Assembly (NCBI GenBank): GCA_963971305.1
Contig: OZ020317.1
Span: 11,674,001-11,738,000, forward strand
Source: Arcuatula senhousia
Taxonomy: Eukaryota > Mollusca > Bivalvia > Mytilida > Mytilidae
Direction: 5' to 3'
DNA length: 64,000 bases
Position 1 is the stretch's first letter, and the number at the start of each line of letters is the position of its first letter. The notes under the pieces are model-generated. The model was not told the DNA's origin. It searched no databases and saw only the letters and a program-made list of their open reading frames with translations. This document shows, piece after piece, positions 49,101 to 61,109 of the stretch. The translations under genes and the position numbers were made by a program.

Positions 49101-52100
49101 CTGAAGTAATGAATGCAAATTTGAGAAAAAGAAAAAAAAGATTTCAAAGAGGCATGTTTCAATAAAAGTAAAGGTGAATTTTTTTTCTAATGATAAGAAT
49201 ATCTAATATGTATGATTTATAATAAAAGTGTTTAATCTGCTCCCGTTGCTCCATGTTTCAACTGAGAAATCGAGTAAAATTTCCCCGCTAAAAAAATCAT
49301 GCATAAAACTTGTTAATATATTCAACTTATCAGGAGAGACATATCTCTTTATTTTATTTATCTCTGACATGATATATAACTTCATAATATCTTTATTTTT
49401 AACAGATTGGTTTAAGTCAGACAGTGAAAAAACACACAAGAGAGTCAGATTTGAAGATCGTCCTGGTATGTAGCTTTTTTTTTCATATACATCATTTACA
49501 TGATGAAATATTATATATGGATTTAAAAATTGCTTGTTTTTTTAATTCCTCACATATCACTGCTTGGCATCTGTTAACATTTTCTTTCAAAAATCTCCTC
49601 TGAAACTGCTGATAAGAACTTGGTATGATTGAACCTTTTTGTGTCCTGCACATATCTTTTGTCCCTTAATCATCAAAATTGACAAATTGATTGTGAACAA
49701 TAGAAGATAGAGAAAATGGTTTTTCTTGCTTAAATTTTCAGCTTATTGAGCTCTACAAAATTGTCTATTAGGTTAAAATTTTCAGTTAACAGTTCAGTAA
49801 AGGGATTATGACCCTTAAACTTTTAACATCAAAATTGGTTGTTTTAGCATTGTTCATGTTGTTGATTGGTAAAGGCAGAAATTTTTAGAGGAGTTATCAC
49901 CTTTTTAATGTGAAAAATGATTTTTTCTCAGGAACTTTATATCGATACTCCACATGTGCACTGACTTTGGTAGTACTACAAGGTTGAGTAGTATTTAGGT
50001 CACCATGACCTTAATTATCCACTTGAGTGAGATTTTTTTTTCATTTAGGTCTGTTTCTCTCTCAGAAACTATACATGATAGAGTGTCCAAATTATCAATT
50101 TTAGAAATGGTTTGTAACAATTGTGAAAAATACATTTTATTATCATGATTATAGGGAGAAACACCAAGAGGAAACCACACATTGGAGTTTTGCAAGACAG
50201 GGAAACAAGCCTCAATAACATCGCAAGATTGTCAAAAGATTGCTGCTCAGCTGAATGCCTTTCCAAAATTGAAATCTCTTTAATTAAGACATGCAGAGAT
50301 ATATTTTACAGCAAGACTCAATCTGAACAGTCTTCCTTTATTGCAGAAAGCTTGGTGTAAGTTATGATAATTAAAATTGATTATTCTTTTAAATATACTG
50401 TATATTTGCATTATAAACCAAGTTGGTGTATCAGATTCATGATTTCAGGTCTGACATATATCATTACTTCCTGTTTACTGACTAATTAAATTTTGACATA
50501 AGTAGTTAATGGTTGAAAATTATCGTAACAGTTTTCCTAGCAACTCAATCTGATCACAATGACTTGAAATTTTGTGTATGACTTTATTAGGTCTATTGTA
50601 GGACGAGTATAAAATTTCAGGCCTGACGTATCACTACTCCCTGTTTACCAACTTAGTCAAATTTAGTCCATGACTGCAAATTTTCATAACAGTTTTTCTC
50701 TGCAACTACTGATCACAATAACTTCAAATTTTGTGTGTGACTTACTCAATATTTTGTATTTAGACCCCCACTCGTAAGAGAGGGGGCCATATTGCAATCA
50801 CCTTGTCCATCCGTCTGTCCGTCCTTCTGTGTGTCCGGTTCAATTTCTCTGCTTCTACTGGATGGATTGATTTCAAATATGGTATACAGCTTTAGCATGA
50901 TGAGTTTTGCCGTGCCTCCCCTTTTCAGGTCAGTTGGTAATCTACTTCCTGTTTTCTGAATGGTCGAGTGGGGGTATGCTTAGCATGACTTAGTGCAACC
51001 CCTTGTTAATATTACTATGGTTTGTTGTACTTCGAGTATTGATTTCAGGCCTGACATATCACTACTTCCTGTTTACTGACTTAGTCAAATTTTGACGTAA
51101 GTAGTCCATGATTGAAAACTTTCATAACAGTTTTTTTTTGCAACTGCTGATCACAATGACTTGAAATGTTGTGTGAAACTTTATTGTGGTCTCTTGTATA
51201 GTGAGTATTGGATTAATGTCTGACAATTAACAACATGTACTTCCTGTTTACCAACTTAGTCAAATTTTAATGTACAAAGCAAACTTTGCTATTTTTATAT
51301 TTGGTTCTTAGCATTTGTGACTTTCAAATTATTTCTTCATGCTATTTTTGGATTTTTACAGACACAGAGATGCCCACAAAGAGACAAAAGAAAAGCCCAA
51401 ATTCATTTTGAATGGTGTTATAATATGTGACAATGCATGGAGAGATGTATATGGAGTCAAATACAGAAGGTTAGTTTTGTAGTGTACTCTATAAGGTCAA
51501 AAAAAGTTTTGTGAGATGTTGCCTGCCTTTTTAAAGCATTTTAAAAAGCAAGGCTTTTTTGTCAAAATTGTGACCCTATCAGTCATGTCAGTATACCTTA
51601 CACATGTTACAGATATGGAGTGAGGATTAAAGAATAGATTCATAAAAACTAACTGGTCTGAATTCATCTTCAGATCAACATGCATGAATAAGAATAAACA
51701 TGTGGTTTGTTAGGTTTTAGTTGGGATTAAAAGACAGGGGATCTACTAATGGAAAGGGTATACTGTTTTAATTGTCTGTGTGTCCATCAGTAATAAAAAA
51801 TTCTGTCACAGTTTTCTGACAAGTGGTCTAAATCAGAAAGTAATCTATAAAAGTATGACTTTCTCTGATTTTTCAACAATAGAACTTGAAAATATTTTTA
51901 GTAGACACATTTTTTAATTAGACCCACACCTCATTTCTAAGGGATGCTAAACAGCTTTGGTATTGTGAGTGAATGGATTTTGATTTAACTTAAATAGGAT
52001 CAATTAATAATATTTAATTCTTTTTTCAGATACCAATATATCCGACAGAAGCTGCAGAACAGTGGGAGTGTTACGGGGATCAGTGTACAAGATGGAAGGA

Positions 52101-55100
52101 CAGGTAACAATTAATATATTTGTACTTTATGTAATGTTTTGACCAGCTGTTTCTGTCCTTGATCTAAATTTGATAACAATTTTCTCAGAAATTATTTAGA
52201 ATTCTGAAAATTTGTATGCTGCTGAGTCACCAGCTACCAATGCATTTCAACTTCATGTTATAATATTGGTAAATGTGTGCATTTTTGTTTAAACAGTTTT
52301 TATGGGTTGGGATCCAGAGTCTGTTTATAATGTTTTTTTTTTTTTACTTAAATAACCACTCATAAGACCTTCATTTGTATATGCCTAAAAACAAAAACAA
52401 AATCAACAAAGTTCCAGACAATAAATTTTGCTATGTCTGACATGTGCTTCATCTACTCAAGACTCTTTTGATGTTACAACAAAGTGATTTAATCTAGGTC
52501 CCTAATTTGGAAATGTGGGGTTTGTAAGTGTGATATATAAAGTTCTTAAAATACAAATACTTCTCTGGTAAAGGTGTGTCATCAATGTTAAAATTATCAT
52601 TTGTATTACACATATTTCAGGTATGAAGTATCAATCTCCTGCCTACTGCCATGCCAAAGAATTTCTTAAAGACTATGCTACAAACTTTGGTGACAGACAG
52701 CCAGATGTTACAGAAGTCCATCTCCCTTCTTGTGTTACCAAGAAGTGCGTTTACGATGACTATACTTTGAATTGTGTCACAAAGGAAGCAAGAGCATTAA
52801 AGATATCAAGGTTTTATGAGATTTGGGCTGATGAGTTCACTCATGTCAAAATTAGAAAGGTAATTACGGTATACACATTATTTGACTCAATTACAAAGTA
52901 AAATCAGGCTATAGTATTTTGCATATAATATCTGACATGTAAAAATGGCATTTGGACAAGTAAAAATTAAATCCCACAAAAGGACAGTTATATTAAGTTT
53001 TGGGGAAAAAGTAAAATATTTTTTCATTTGTCCAACAACAACAAATTTATGTAATTAACAGTCATTCCCCGTCCCATGGTAACATAAGTGAGGGATATAG
53101 AAGTGCTGAGCTGGGCATCAATCATACTTTAAGAAAATTCTGTAACATATTTCTCAGCATTAGTAAATAATGATTAGCTTTTAATAGTTGGTATGCAACT
53201 GTAGGAGGGGATTGGATATATCAGGTCTGTTACCCATTTAATTTATATTTAACAAGCGGACTTTTATCATTTGGTTAGGGAACTAGATTGTTTTTGCTTT
53301 ATGAATGATCATAGAAAGCCGTAATTGTAAATAATAAAATAGTATCTTATGTCCATCAATTGCAGCATCAGAAGATGACTCAGTGCAGTGAGTGTGCAAT
53401 CTTCAAGGAGGCATTCTTAAAGAAACTTACTCCAGAGGAAGCAAAGCAGCTGGAAATTAAAAGGAAAGCGCACCTTACGCTTCAAAGGTAAGTACAGCGA
53501 AACCTGTCTAAACAGAACTCCTTTGGGACTGAAAAAATTGATCGGTATAGAGTAGGACTTGGTTTATACAAGCTACAAATGTAATATAAAATGATAAGAT
53601 TGAACTTTATATCCAGATTGGTTTAGACAGGTTATTGGTTTTTCAGGGTTTGGTTTAGACAGGTTTCCCTATAGTTTTAAGTTCACCAGGCTTTTGGCCA
53701 GTTTGTATTATGCCATCATTTTATGTTCATTGTCTATAGTATACTTTTTCAATTGTCAACTCATCCTTATAAAATGGACCATTAAATTTCAGCTTATAAT
53801 AGATTACCACCCAAGGATAGTATATTACCCCAGTTGAATTCAAGGCTGATAATAAAAAAAGTTACATTTAGGGCTGTTCCAGAATTAAATGAGTGGGGGG
53901 GGGGGGACATTTGTCTTTTTACCCAGCCATGGTCCGGAACATAAATATTTAACAAATAGAAAATAAACTTAAAACCATGGCAAATAAACTAAATAGAGAC
54001 AATATACGTTTAATAGTATTTAAAAAGATATGCACATTAACACCTTAATATTTCCAACTCTGTTAAATAATGCTCATATCATTATTCTTGTTTATAATGT
54101 GAATGCACTCATTGTAACAAAGAAATACTAAAGCCCTATATCATCATGTATTTTTGTTTATTTCAGAATTTGTAGAGAGGATTATTACAAACATAGGGCA
54201 AAAGCCGTGGAACACCCCAAGAAGTATGTTTCCCTGATTGTGGACAACATGGACCAGTCCAAAACAAATGTTCCGAGGTACCCATTTGGATCAAAGGTAA
54301 TATCCGTGATGTGATTATGAAATGGAATGGAAGGAAACTCATTTACCATGCATGACCTGTCACATTAAGTTCAGGGCTGTGATGATTCCTCCTTTCAGCT
54401 GAATTCTTCATGTCTGCTAACTGGCAAATCTAGTTATTTTATTGTTTTAAAATTTGACAATGATGAAGTTTCCTAATACCATAAATGGATGGCTGTGATT
54501 GATTCTTTGGTGTTCCTGTTTTTCATTTCAAACATATGGCCAAAAGGTGCAAAAATGCTACATTTTAAGCGCATCTGACCTGAAGGGTCATGTGAGCTAT
54601 TGCTTTCCTCAAGTGTCATCCATCAGTAAGTTTTTTTTTGCAAACGTTAACCCCTCATACACCACCACCTTGGTACAGTTGTTGATTAGTATTATGTGTA
54701 TAAAACTATTGTTCAGATTTTGATATATAGAATAAAAGCATGGCCACCATACATAGGGGTCAATTACAGTATTTTGCAAATACCTCAAAAACAGTCACAG
54801 ATATAAAAAAAATCGCATGGTGAAAGTAATCATCAGCCCTGAAATTTTCTAAAAAATTCAATTTCCTATACAGGAGTTATTGACCTTTACCCTTTTTTTT
54901 TAAATTGCACAATATCTTGAAAACTACTTATTTGAGAAATTTAAATTGCATATTGTTTAGCACATCAAGATCTACACACAAAAAATTAAAAGGGTCAGTG
55001 CGGTAGGATTGTGGCTTTTTGGAGTTATTTCCCTTAGAATCACAAAATTGAACATTTTTACAGCCTTCCCTCATTACAATTATATCCTTTACTTTACTAA

Positions 55101-58100
55101 TACAAAACATCCAATTACATCCGAACTTGGTACAATTATTTATTATTAATATCTTGAAACAAAAATTACAACAAGAAATCCATATAACTAACATGACTAA
55201 TATTGTCTATGAATATGCAGATCGTTAATAATAATCAAAAGTTTTCATTAATACTTTACAGAACGATATTGGTCTGACCAAACTCCATCATCATGTGACG
55301 GGTGTATTGAGCCATGGTGAGAAGAAATCATATGCCTTCACATGGACTGACAAGTTCATCTCTAATTGTAACATCACCCTCAACAGCCTAATGATAGTTC
55401 TGCATAAAATTTCAAAGGTATTGCTTACTATAATTGCTCTTTTGAAGAAAGGTTTTATACATAATTCATTGTCATCATTTTTTTTCATGCATTAACATGA
55501 GGCTCCCAGGAGCCTGAATCGCTCACCTGGTCTTGATGTTGACCCTATGAAGACTTTTGTAGAGCATTAAAATACATTTCATTAAACATATCGGTATAAT
55601 ATATGATATAATATCTTTTTAGTCAAATCAAAAACCTATTTCATTTTTAAGCATGTAGAATTTGCTTAAAAATTTACATGTAATAAGATTTGTATTATTT
55701 ATTTTTATTACAATATGTTATTGCAATCCGCCATAGATCCAGGATGTCTGAAAAAGGGGCCCCATTGACTGACCAAAAGGGGGGCTCGTTCTGCTTGAGT
55801 GATTTCCTATATAATCAACCAATATTTTTTCAATAAGGGGGGGGCACCCCTGGATCTGCTGTTGAAGATTAAAAAACCTTCAAATAACTTTAGGCAACTT
55901 TGCTGAATGCTCAAGTATTTTTTTGTTCAAGATTTTTTTTTTTTTTCAGGACAATGATGGGGGATTGCCGCCCACTCTTTATATCCAGGCAGATAATGCA
56001 GCTAAAGATAACAAGAACCAATTTGTTTTGATGTTCTTGGCCATGCTTGTCAAAGCAAAGATTGTTAAAAAGGTTACTAAATAATATTAAGATTTTACAT
56101 GTTTGTTAGAAAAAGAGACAAATGTCAATCATCAATGACACAAAGAAAAAACATGAAATTCAAACATCTATTAATAGTTACTGTAATACATGTACATACT
56201 TGTACCGACTTAAAACTGTTCAGTCGAAAACTGGAAATGGCAAACAAACTTAATTAATGCTTATTAACTAAAATCAACTGCAAATGTATTTAACTTCTTA
56301 AAATACAATAAGAAAAGATGTAAAAACAAGCTAAGAGGTACTTATGTATATGTATTAATATTTTCAGATAAAACTAAGTTTTCTCATGGTGGGTCATACC
56401 CATGAGGATGTAGACCAATTCTTTAGCCGGATATCAATGAAAGCAAGTCAGATGGCAGCAATTACATTACCAGATCTTCATGAAGTTATAAGAAGGTGAG
56501 TGCAATTAAAACAGTTTTAAATTAAAAGAAGAGTAAACATTTAAATTTAAGCAAAGACATTGTATTTAGGCAATTGAAAAGAAGGGATATGGTGTGAAAC
56601 AGTCACTATCACAGATAGTTTTCACATTCACCACTCATATTCAAGTGTTCATCTATATTTGTGGTTCTTCAAGTAGGGAAATGTCAATGACTAGTTTTTT
56701 GCGACTGCAAAAACTTTGTGGTTGTATTATGTTATGGCGATGTTGTTGTTGTTGTTGTTGTCTGGACATAAGGGGTGTGCTCTATTCACTATGCATTACT
56801 TGTTCAGATTACATTGTGCCGGACAATTAAATCAAACACATAAGAACAGAAAGTACCTTATATCGTACCTACATATGTACTAAAATTAAACTATTTTTCT
56901 AGATCTATTATTATACATTATGTAATTCAGTTCTTAATCAAGGAATACAATATTTATGCATTTTAAATTACTTTGCATCAAACATTTTGTCATGTATACA
57001 GCTATTTTATCTTTGATCTCTTTGGACGCCTTCTTGAAACATAAGCTGTGCCGCCTTACACCACCTCCTGAGTGGTACAGATAGGACAATCCCAAGAAAG
57101 TGTTCTGCAACACTCGGTTTGTGGTCAAGTACTGTGACAGATGTCCTGCACAGTGAATCGAGCCTGCTCTAGGTTTCCGTGCAATAACTTGAGAAAATAT
57201 TAACCAATTGTTATAAAATTTTGATATGATGTTTAAAGCCACTAAAGGAAGATTGATATTGTATTTGGGGTTTGTGGCCTCTGCTGTTTAAGAAAAAAGG
57301 GCCAAAGAGGGCAAAAAAGGCTGTATTGACAAATCTGCTGTAGATTGTTTATTATTTATTAGATTTTGGAAATTCTTTTTTATTGAATTCCTCATTTAAT
57401 TCTATCAACTAAATGTGTCAATGGTTTTGATATTTAGAGTACTGTTACTATGCTATTGGGGTCCAAAAATTGGCCACACCCAAAAAATCAACTTTTTTTT
57501 AATTTTTGGTCTTATTTTCTAAATCTTTTTTTCATCAGAATCCTTGTGAAAAAAATCCTGTCTACAATTGCCAAACAGTTTTGCACTATCAGCATCTAGT
57601 GCTCCCATGTAAAACATTAACTGCTGGACTATAGCTTATTGAAACCAAATTTTACATGATTGTACCTATAATCCTAACAAATAGACATGATAGTCTATTA
57701 TTGGAAAATCGATTTGTCAGAAAAATATAATGTAACCACAGCAGTTGTAAAATATTATTATACAATTAATTTCTTCACTTTTTTATAGCTCTGTAGAACC
57801 ATCGCCTCATGTTCAAAGTTTAGATGACTTGTGGAACTTCAGGGATGTGTCCAGCCTATCCAATGCCAAATTTGAAAAATTTAAAGAACACCACACCTTT
57901 AAGTTTGTTCTGACAGAAGATGACCAGGTTTGTAGCTCATTTACCTCCTGTTTAATTAGTCTATTTTTTTTTCAACTTAGAATGTGTTTTGTTTCTTATA
58001 TGTAAATAGATATATGCACTGTTATTTCAGCCATCTTAAGCATTTTTCCCTCTGTACTATAAAAGAAGGATTTTCATGTATTAGTTGCATATAAAGATAA

Positions 58101-59439
58101 TGGTTTGATAAACCCCTTTCAAACATATGAATCACTTTGTGTACTTGTTAAGTATTAAAAACATGATACAGAACATCATAATGAAGATTCAAATACATTT
58201 GTATGCCTAACCAGTTTATATGTTTTTGGACAAATAAAATAAATTAAAAAAAAAATAGATAAATATCAAATATTAAATCAAATCAGACTTAAAATAATTT
58301 ATTTTAAATATTTTATATATTTTGACAGGTGAAGCTTTTCTACAAAAACTGGCCTTTAAAGGATGAAAAGTATTTCGTGGAGACCATAACAGACATTATT
58401 CCTGAGTTTCCAGCAACACCAGAAGTTTGTGTACACAACACTGAGAAATTCTGGCCTATTCTGACCCGTATGGAAGCAGATCTACAGAAATGGGTCAAAA
58501 CTGGAAGGTTCTCTGTACAAAACAAGTAAGAGTTTTAACAGAAGTAACTAAATATACAAAAGCACTGAGGTACCAAAGAGGCATCCGAATATCAAAGACA
58601 AAACCAGAAAACAAGAATGACGAAGACAACACACAGGAATAAACAACGTAAAACTAAAAACAACTGAACTACAGTTAGCAATGCATACTCAACTTGTAAC
58701 AAGAATGAACTCCCGACATGTGCATAGGAAAAGTAAGCGGTTCCTGCCTGTTACAGCACACCCATCATGTTACCAAAAATTTTGTCAATTCAGCAAGTTA
58801 AATACAGTGAAGAAAGAAAAAAAACCATGAGTCCAGAAGTCTCTTTACATGATTTTTGTTCCCTACTATAACATGTATAAAGCAACAACTTTTTGTTGAA
58901 TAATTTACACTCATATGTGCATCTGTATCTTAAAATAGTGTAAGAGTGCAGACATTATTATTTTGTGTCAACATTTGTCAGTTTGAAATTTATTAGGGTG
59001 GAAGATGCAAAGGGGCACCAATGGGGCATTCCAAAGAGAAATGTCCAAAAGATTGAAGGCAAAATAGATACAGGAATGCAATGATACTATTTATGCCTTT
59101 CAAACCTTTGCTATTTGGCATGTTCCTCTGTCTGTCAGGAAATATTGACATACTGTGTTTATACGCTGACAGTTTCATTTACATTTAATATCTTCTTTGT
59201 ATTATCTCTGTTGTTTTATATTGTGTAGGATCTGGTGGACACAGTACCTAACGCAATTAAGGCAAGATCCACAGAGACCTAGTTCTCCTCTGCCATCAGA
59301 CTTGGGGTTATATAAAAACCCAGTGGCACTGCCTCCTGTACTACCAGAGAATGTGAGGATGGCAATTGCTTCTCATGTCCAGAAAATAACACAGAAGACA
59401 AAGCTGAAAATAACCAGGAAGAGATTGAGAAGACAGTGA
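44929..59439 (+). CDS. 15-exon gene: DUF7869-like protein, candidate DDE/RNase-H-type transposase (672 aa)
   Basis: Exons: 44,929-44,947; 46,945-47,055; 49,406-49,465; 50,155-50,356; 51,362-51,469; 52,030-52,103; 52,621-52,859; 53,366-53,487; 54,167-54,296; 55,262-55,417; 55,950-56,072; 56,368-56,495; 57,789-57,927; 58,329-58,525; 59,229-59,439. All introns are GT-AG; the sum is 2,019 nt with the frame kept. The N-terminus is acidic with a duplicated IYSSDE (about 20-25 and 34-39), then KRVRF (55-59). Cysteine pairs follow (CVTKKC; QCSEC at about 277-281). The core has SLIVDNMDQSKTNVP (334-348), LYIQADNAAKDNKNQF (417-432) and FLMVGHTHEDVDQFFSR (453-469). I recognise this order as the DUF7869 family, found in many bivalve, cnidarian and protist repeats. 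Asp338 or 341, Asp422 and Glu461 or Asp462 could be a metal-binding triad, which is inference. The basic C-terminus (KTKLKITRKRLRRQ) may be a nuclear signal. The 19-nt first exon is the least certain part. Confidence 0.8.
46090..46130 (+). repeat. Uninterrupted poly-C tract (~41 bases)
   Basis: The first intron of the DUF7869-like gene holds a pure C run after AAATCAATA. It could form an i-motif on this strand and a G-quadruplex on the other. Polyproline or polyglycine frames across it are artefacts. The length may be affected by sequencing or assembly. Confidence 0.8.
46742..46800 (+). repeat. Fragment of a ~157-bp unit
   Basis: GATAGAGAAAAGCTGTTGCT, CCTAAATGTTAAACTC and AAAAGTCTCCATAG match the unit found at 11,110-12,031. 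The fragment is isolated in intron 1 of the DUF7869-like gene. Confidence 0.6.
47241..48427. mobile_element. TIR element with ATATATACACTC ends (~1.19 kb), intronic
   Basis: The left end ATATATACACTCTGAAAAAA then GTTAAGCA is inverted at 48,400-48,427 as TGCTTAAC, TTTTTTTGGAGTGTATATAT. This gives about 28 bp with few mismatches. The TA-rich edges and CACTC...AAGTTAA termini resemble Tc1/mariner-type ends. No transposase frame is visible, so it would be non-autonomous. It lies in the second intron of the DUF7869-like gene. Confidence 0.6.
49560..49990 (+). repeat. Decayed hairpin-family repeat
   Basis: CTCCTCTGAAACTGCTGA, GAACTTGGTATGATTGAACC, GATAGAGAAAATGG and TTCAGCTTATTGAGCTCTAC occur in the family order, with heavy substitution. 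Both terminal hairpins are gone. Intronic. Confidence 0.5.
50449..51275 (+). repeat. Tandem ~180-bp repeat interrupted by a nested element
   Basis: Direct units contain ACTTCCTGTTTACTGACT, AATTTTGACATAAGTAGT and GATCACAATGACTTGAAAT. They occur near 50,449, 50,620, 51,047 and 51,215. Between units 2 and 3, 50,757-51,006 is foreign (ACCCCCACTCGTAAGAGAGG at one end, GAGTGGGGGTATGC near the other, plus CCGTCTGTCCGTCC). It is probably a separate small insertion. All lies in the intron between exons 4 and 5 of the DUF7869-like gene. Confidence 0.6.
52408..52480 (-). repeat. Dispersed repeat fragment shared with 310-375
   Basis: CCAGACAATAAATTTTGCTA and CTACTCAAGACTCTTTTGAT are the reverse complement of the segment near 310-380, with substitutions at the CG dinucleotides. 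Intronic. Confidence 0.5.
53497..53670. mobile_element. Small MITE with AAACCTGTCTAAAC ends
   Basis: GCGAAACCTGTCTAAACAGA at the left pairs with GGTTTAGACAGGTTTCCC at the right. The interior also has GGTTTAGACAGG near 53,620. It is about 170 bp, non-coding, in the intron after exon 8 of the DUF7869-like gene. A remnant related to 61,110-61,289 (GGGCTGTTCCA, poly-G) follows at 53,872-53,945. Confidence 0.55.
54565..55180 (+). repeat. Decayed hairpin-family repeat (long-unit type)
   Basis: It begins GCATCTGACCTGAAGGGTCA then TGTGAGCTATTGC. One unit follows with GCATGGCCACCAT, ATATCTTGAAAACTA and CATCAAGATCTACA. The stem is partly decayed and the 3' tail is absent. It lies in the intron just before exon 10 of the DUF7869-like gene. 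Confidence 0.65.
55497..55568 (-). repeat. Isolated 3' end of the hairpin-ended family, inverted
   Basis: TGAGGCTCCCAGGAGCCTGA and ATCGCTCACCTGGTCTTGAT, then AAGACTTTTGTAGAGC, are the inverted 3' tail plus part of one ~157-bp unit. They lie just after exon 10 of the DUF7869-like gene. Confidence 0.7.
55733..55862. mobile_element. Small MITE with GATCCAGG ends
   Basis: TAGATCCAGGATGTCTG at the left and GCACCCCTGGATCTGC at the right form short inverted ends. The inside carries GGGGCC and poly-G runs. Intronic and non-coding. Confidence 0.5.
56715..57580 (+). repeat. Dispersed repeat with (GTT)n head, copy 2
   Basis: It has TTATGTTATGGCGATG, a GTTGTTGTTGTTGTTG microsatellite, CCAATTGTTATAAAATTTTG, GGAAGATTGATATTGTATTT and AAAAGGGCCAAAGAGGGCAA, in the same order as 17,280-17,995. 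It lies in the intron between exons 12 and 13 of the DUF7869-like gene. Confidence 0.7.
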
Positions 59440-59448
59440 GGTACAATT

Positions 59449-59454
59449 AATAAA
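59449..59454 (+). terminator. Candidate polyadenylation signal of the DUF7869-like gene
   Basis: AATAAA lies ten bases after the TGA stop, followed immediately by repeat sequence. A longer 3' UTR, possibly spliced at AGTGAG/GTAC, cannot be excluded. Confidence 0.35.
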
Positions 59455-59462
59455 CATTTTTC

Positions 59463-59640
59463 TTGTCCCCCGCCCCAACGTGACTGAAGGACCTACCTTT
59501 GTGAGCACAACTCCTGTGAGACCGTTTGATGGATTTTGGTGAAATTTTGTAGGATTGTTTGTCAAGATAAGTTGTGTTGATCATATTGCACAAAAGTTTT
59601 GAATCTTGTTTAACTACTGTTAATTAATAAAACACCATCT
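59463..59640 (+). repeat. Fragment of the GTCCCCCGCC-ended repeat
   Basis: TTGTCCCCCGCCCCAACGTG and then CACAACTCCTGTGAGACC resemble the start of 23,614-24,543. The 3' end is missing. Confidence 0.6.
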
Positions 59641-59741
59641 AGTATGGATCATGGAAAATGTTGATAAGGTTTTAGTTCAAACATGCCTAAAAAAATTATA
59701 ATATTGTCCAAAGACTGTACTCATACATTTATGCTGTTTTT

Positions 59742-60180
59742 ATGCCCCGCCAACAAAGTTGGAAGGAATATAGTTTTTCAGTCTGTCTGTCTGTCACACT
59801 TAAGTTTTCCAATTTTTTTTTTCGACATCCTTGCATATATTCAAAAGATTTTTGGTATGTGAGTCTACCATAATGAGTTACAGATCAAGTTAGAGATTCG
59901 TTTCGGTCCACTGATTTTGACCTAAATTAAGGCCCTTGAACTAAGCAAATTTTGTAAAAATAACAGTTTTCTGCACTTTTTTTCGACATCCTTGCATATA
60001 TTCAAAAGGTTTTTAGTATGTGAGTTTACCACGATAATTTACAGGTCAAGTTTGAGTTTCGTCCTGGTCCACTGATTTTGACCCAAATTATGACTCTTGG
60101 ACTTAGCTTTGTAAAAATAACAGTTATATTTTATTTGCCAGCGGGCCATCAGTGTCATCTGGACACATTTCCTTGTATTT
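59742..60180 (+). repeat. Repeat with two ~165-bp direct units
   Basis: TTTTATGCCCCGCCAACAAA, then CAGTCTGTCTGTCTGTCAC, precede two units (TTTCGACATCCTTGCATATA, TCAAGTT, GGTCCACTGATTTTGACC) at about 59,820 and 59,985. The TATGCCC-type head recalls 31,992-32,452. Non-coding. Confidence 0.6.
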
Positions 60181-61108
60181 TTGCGCTTTTGATATCAATA
60201 GAAAATTGACAGAAATAAAATTGCCATGACAATTTCACATTTTACAGTATCAGCTCTTTCACAAGTATGTAAAAACATCCAGAATCAGAATTATTTTGTA
60301 CCATTAAACAAAATTTTGGCATCTTTACATATTCTTTTAACATGTTCAAACTTATTTGACATCCAATTTATCTTTGCAGAATTGATAACTGAAGTTATAG
60401 TTGTTTTGTTTTTATAAAATTTCAATATGTTATTACAATTTCAATTGTACACATACTTTTGCTAGGCAATTTAAATGTTTATGGTGTCATAATAGGTATA
60501 AATACATGAACTTCTTTTTTTAAATTTGCAGATTCAACTTCATTACAGTCATTTCATTGCTATTGGAACAGTATAGAAGGATTATAGCAATTGATGGATC
60601 ATGATTCATGAACATAATGAAAACCCTTTAATTTAGATTGTTATTGTCACATACTATTACCATGTATATTGGCTTCCAATTTCATTTATTTCTCTTTTTA
60701 ATGAGATCTGAAACGGTGCTGACAGGCTTTTACTTTTTCTGGCCACACTTGTTTTAGTTATTTTGGCTTTTAAATGACATTAAAACTGTAAAGCAGACAT
60801 GACGGTATTAGTAATATATTACATTTAAATCCATTTTAAAGGTTTGACATTAAAAGTAGCAAAGTCGGTGGATTTATGGCATCTTATGTATTGTTTAATA
60901 ATTTCTTAAATTGTTTAAGTAACTAGTGTTTTTTTTAATGAATTCATTTGTATATAATCTGATTTTTCCATATGTACATGTATGTAGATTTTGTATATAT
61001 TTCTGATTGCTGATAAAAAACATTATTTGAGTGTTTCGACCACAGTGGGTTTCTGCAACAGAACTTTTAATTTAAAATAATTGAAATAAACAATATCTGT
61101 ATATGTTT
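60181..61108. other. Gene-free stretch
   Basis: AT-rich. TTTGCAG/ATTCAACTTC near 60,530 could be a 3'-UTR splice acceptor for the DUF7869-like gene, but nothing in the sequence proves it. Confidence 0.3.
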
Positions 61109-61109
61109 A

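Noticed and set aside
58340..58525. Minus-strand ORFs opposite exons of the two large genes (also 30,458-30,646 and 38,062-38,244 as standalone genes).
   Set aside because: The first is a shadow of the coding strand. The latter two are single exons of the spliced Tudor-like gene read past their splice sites.
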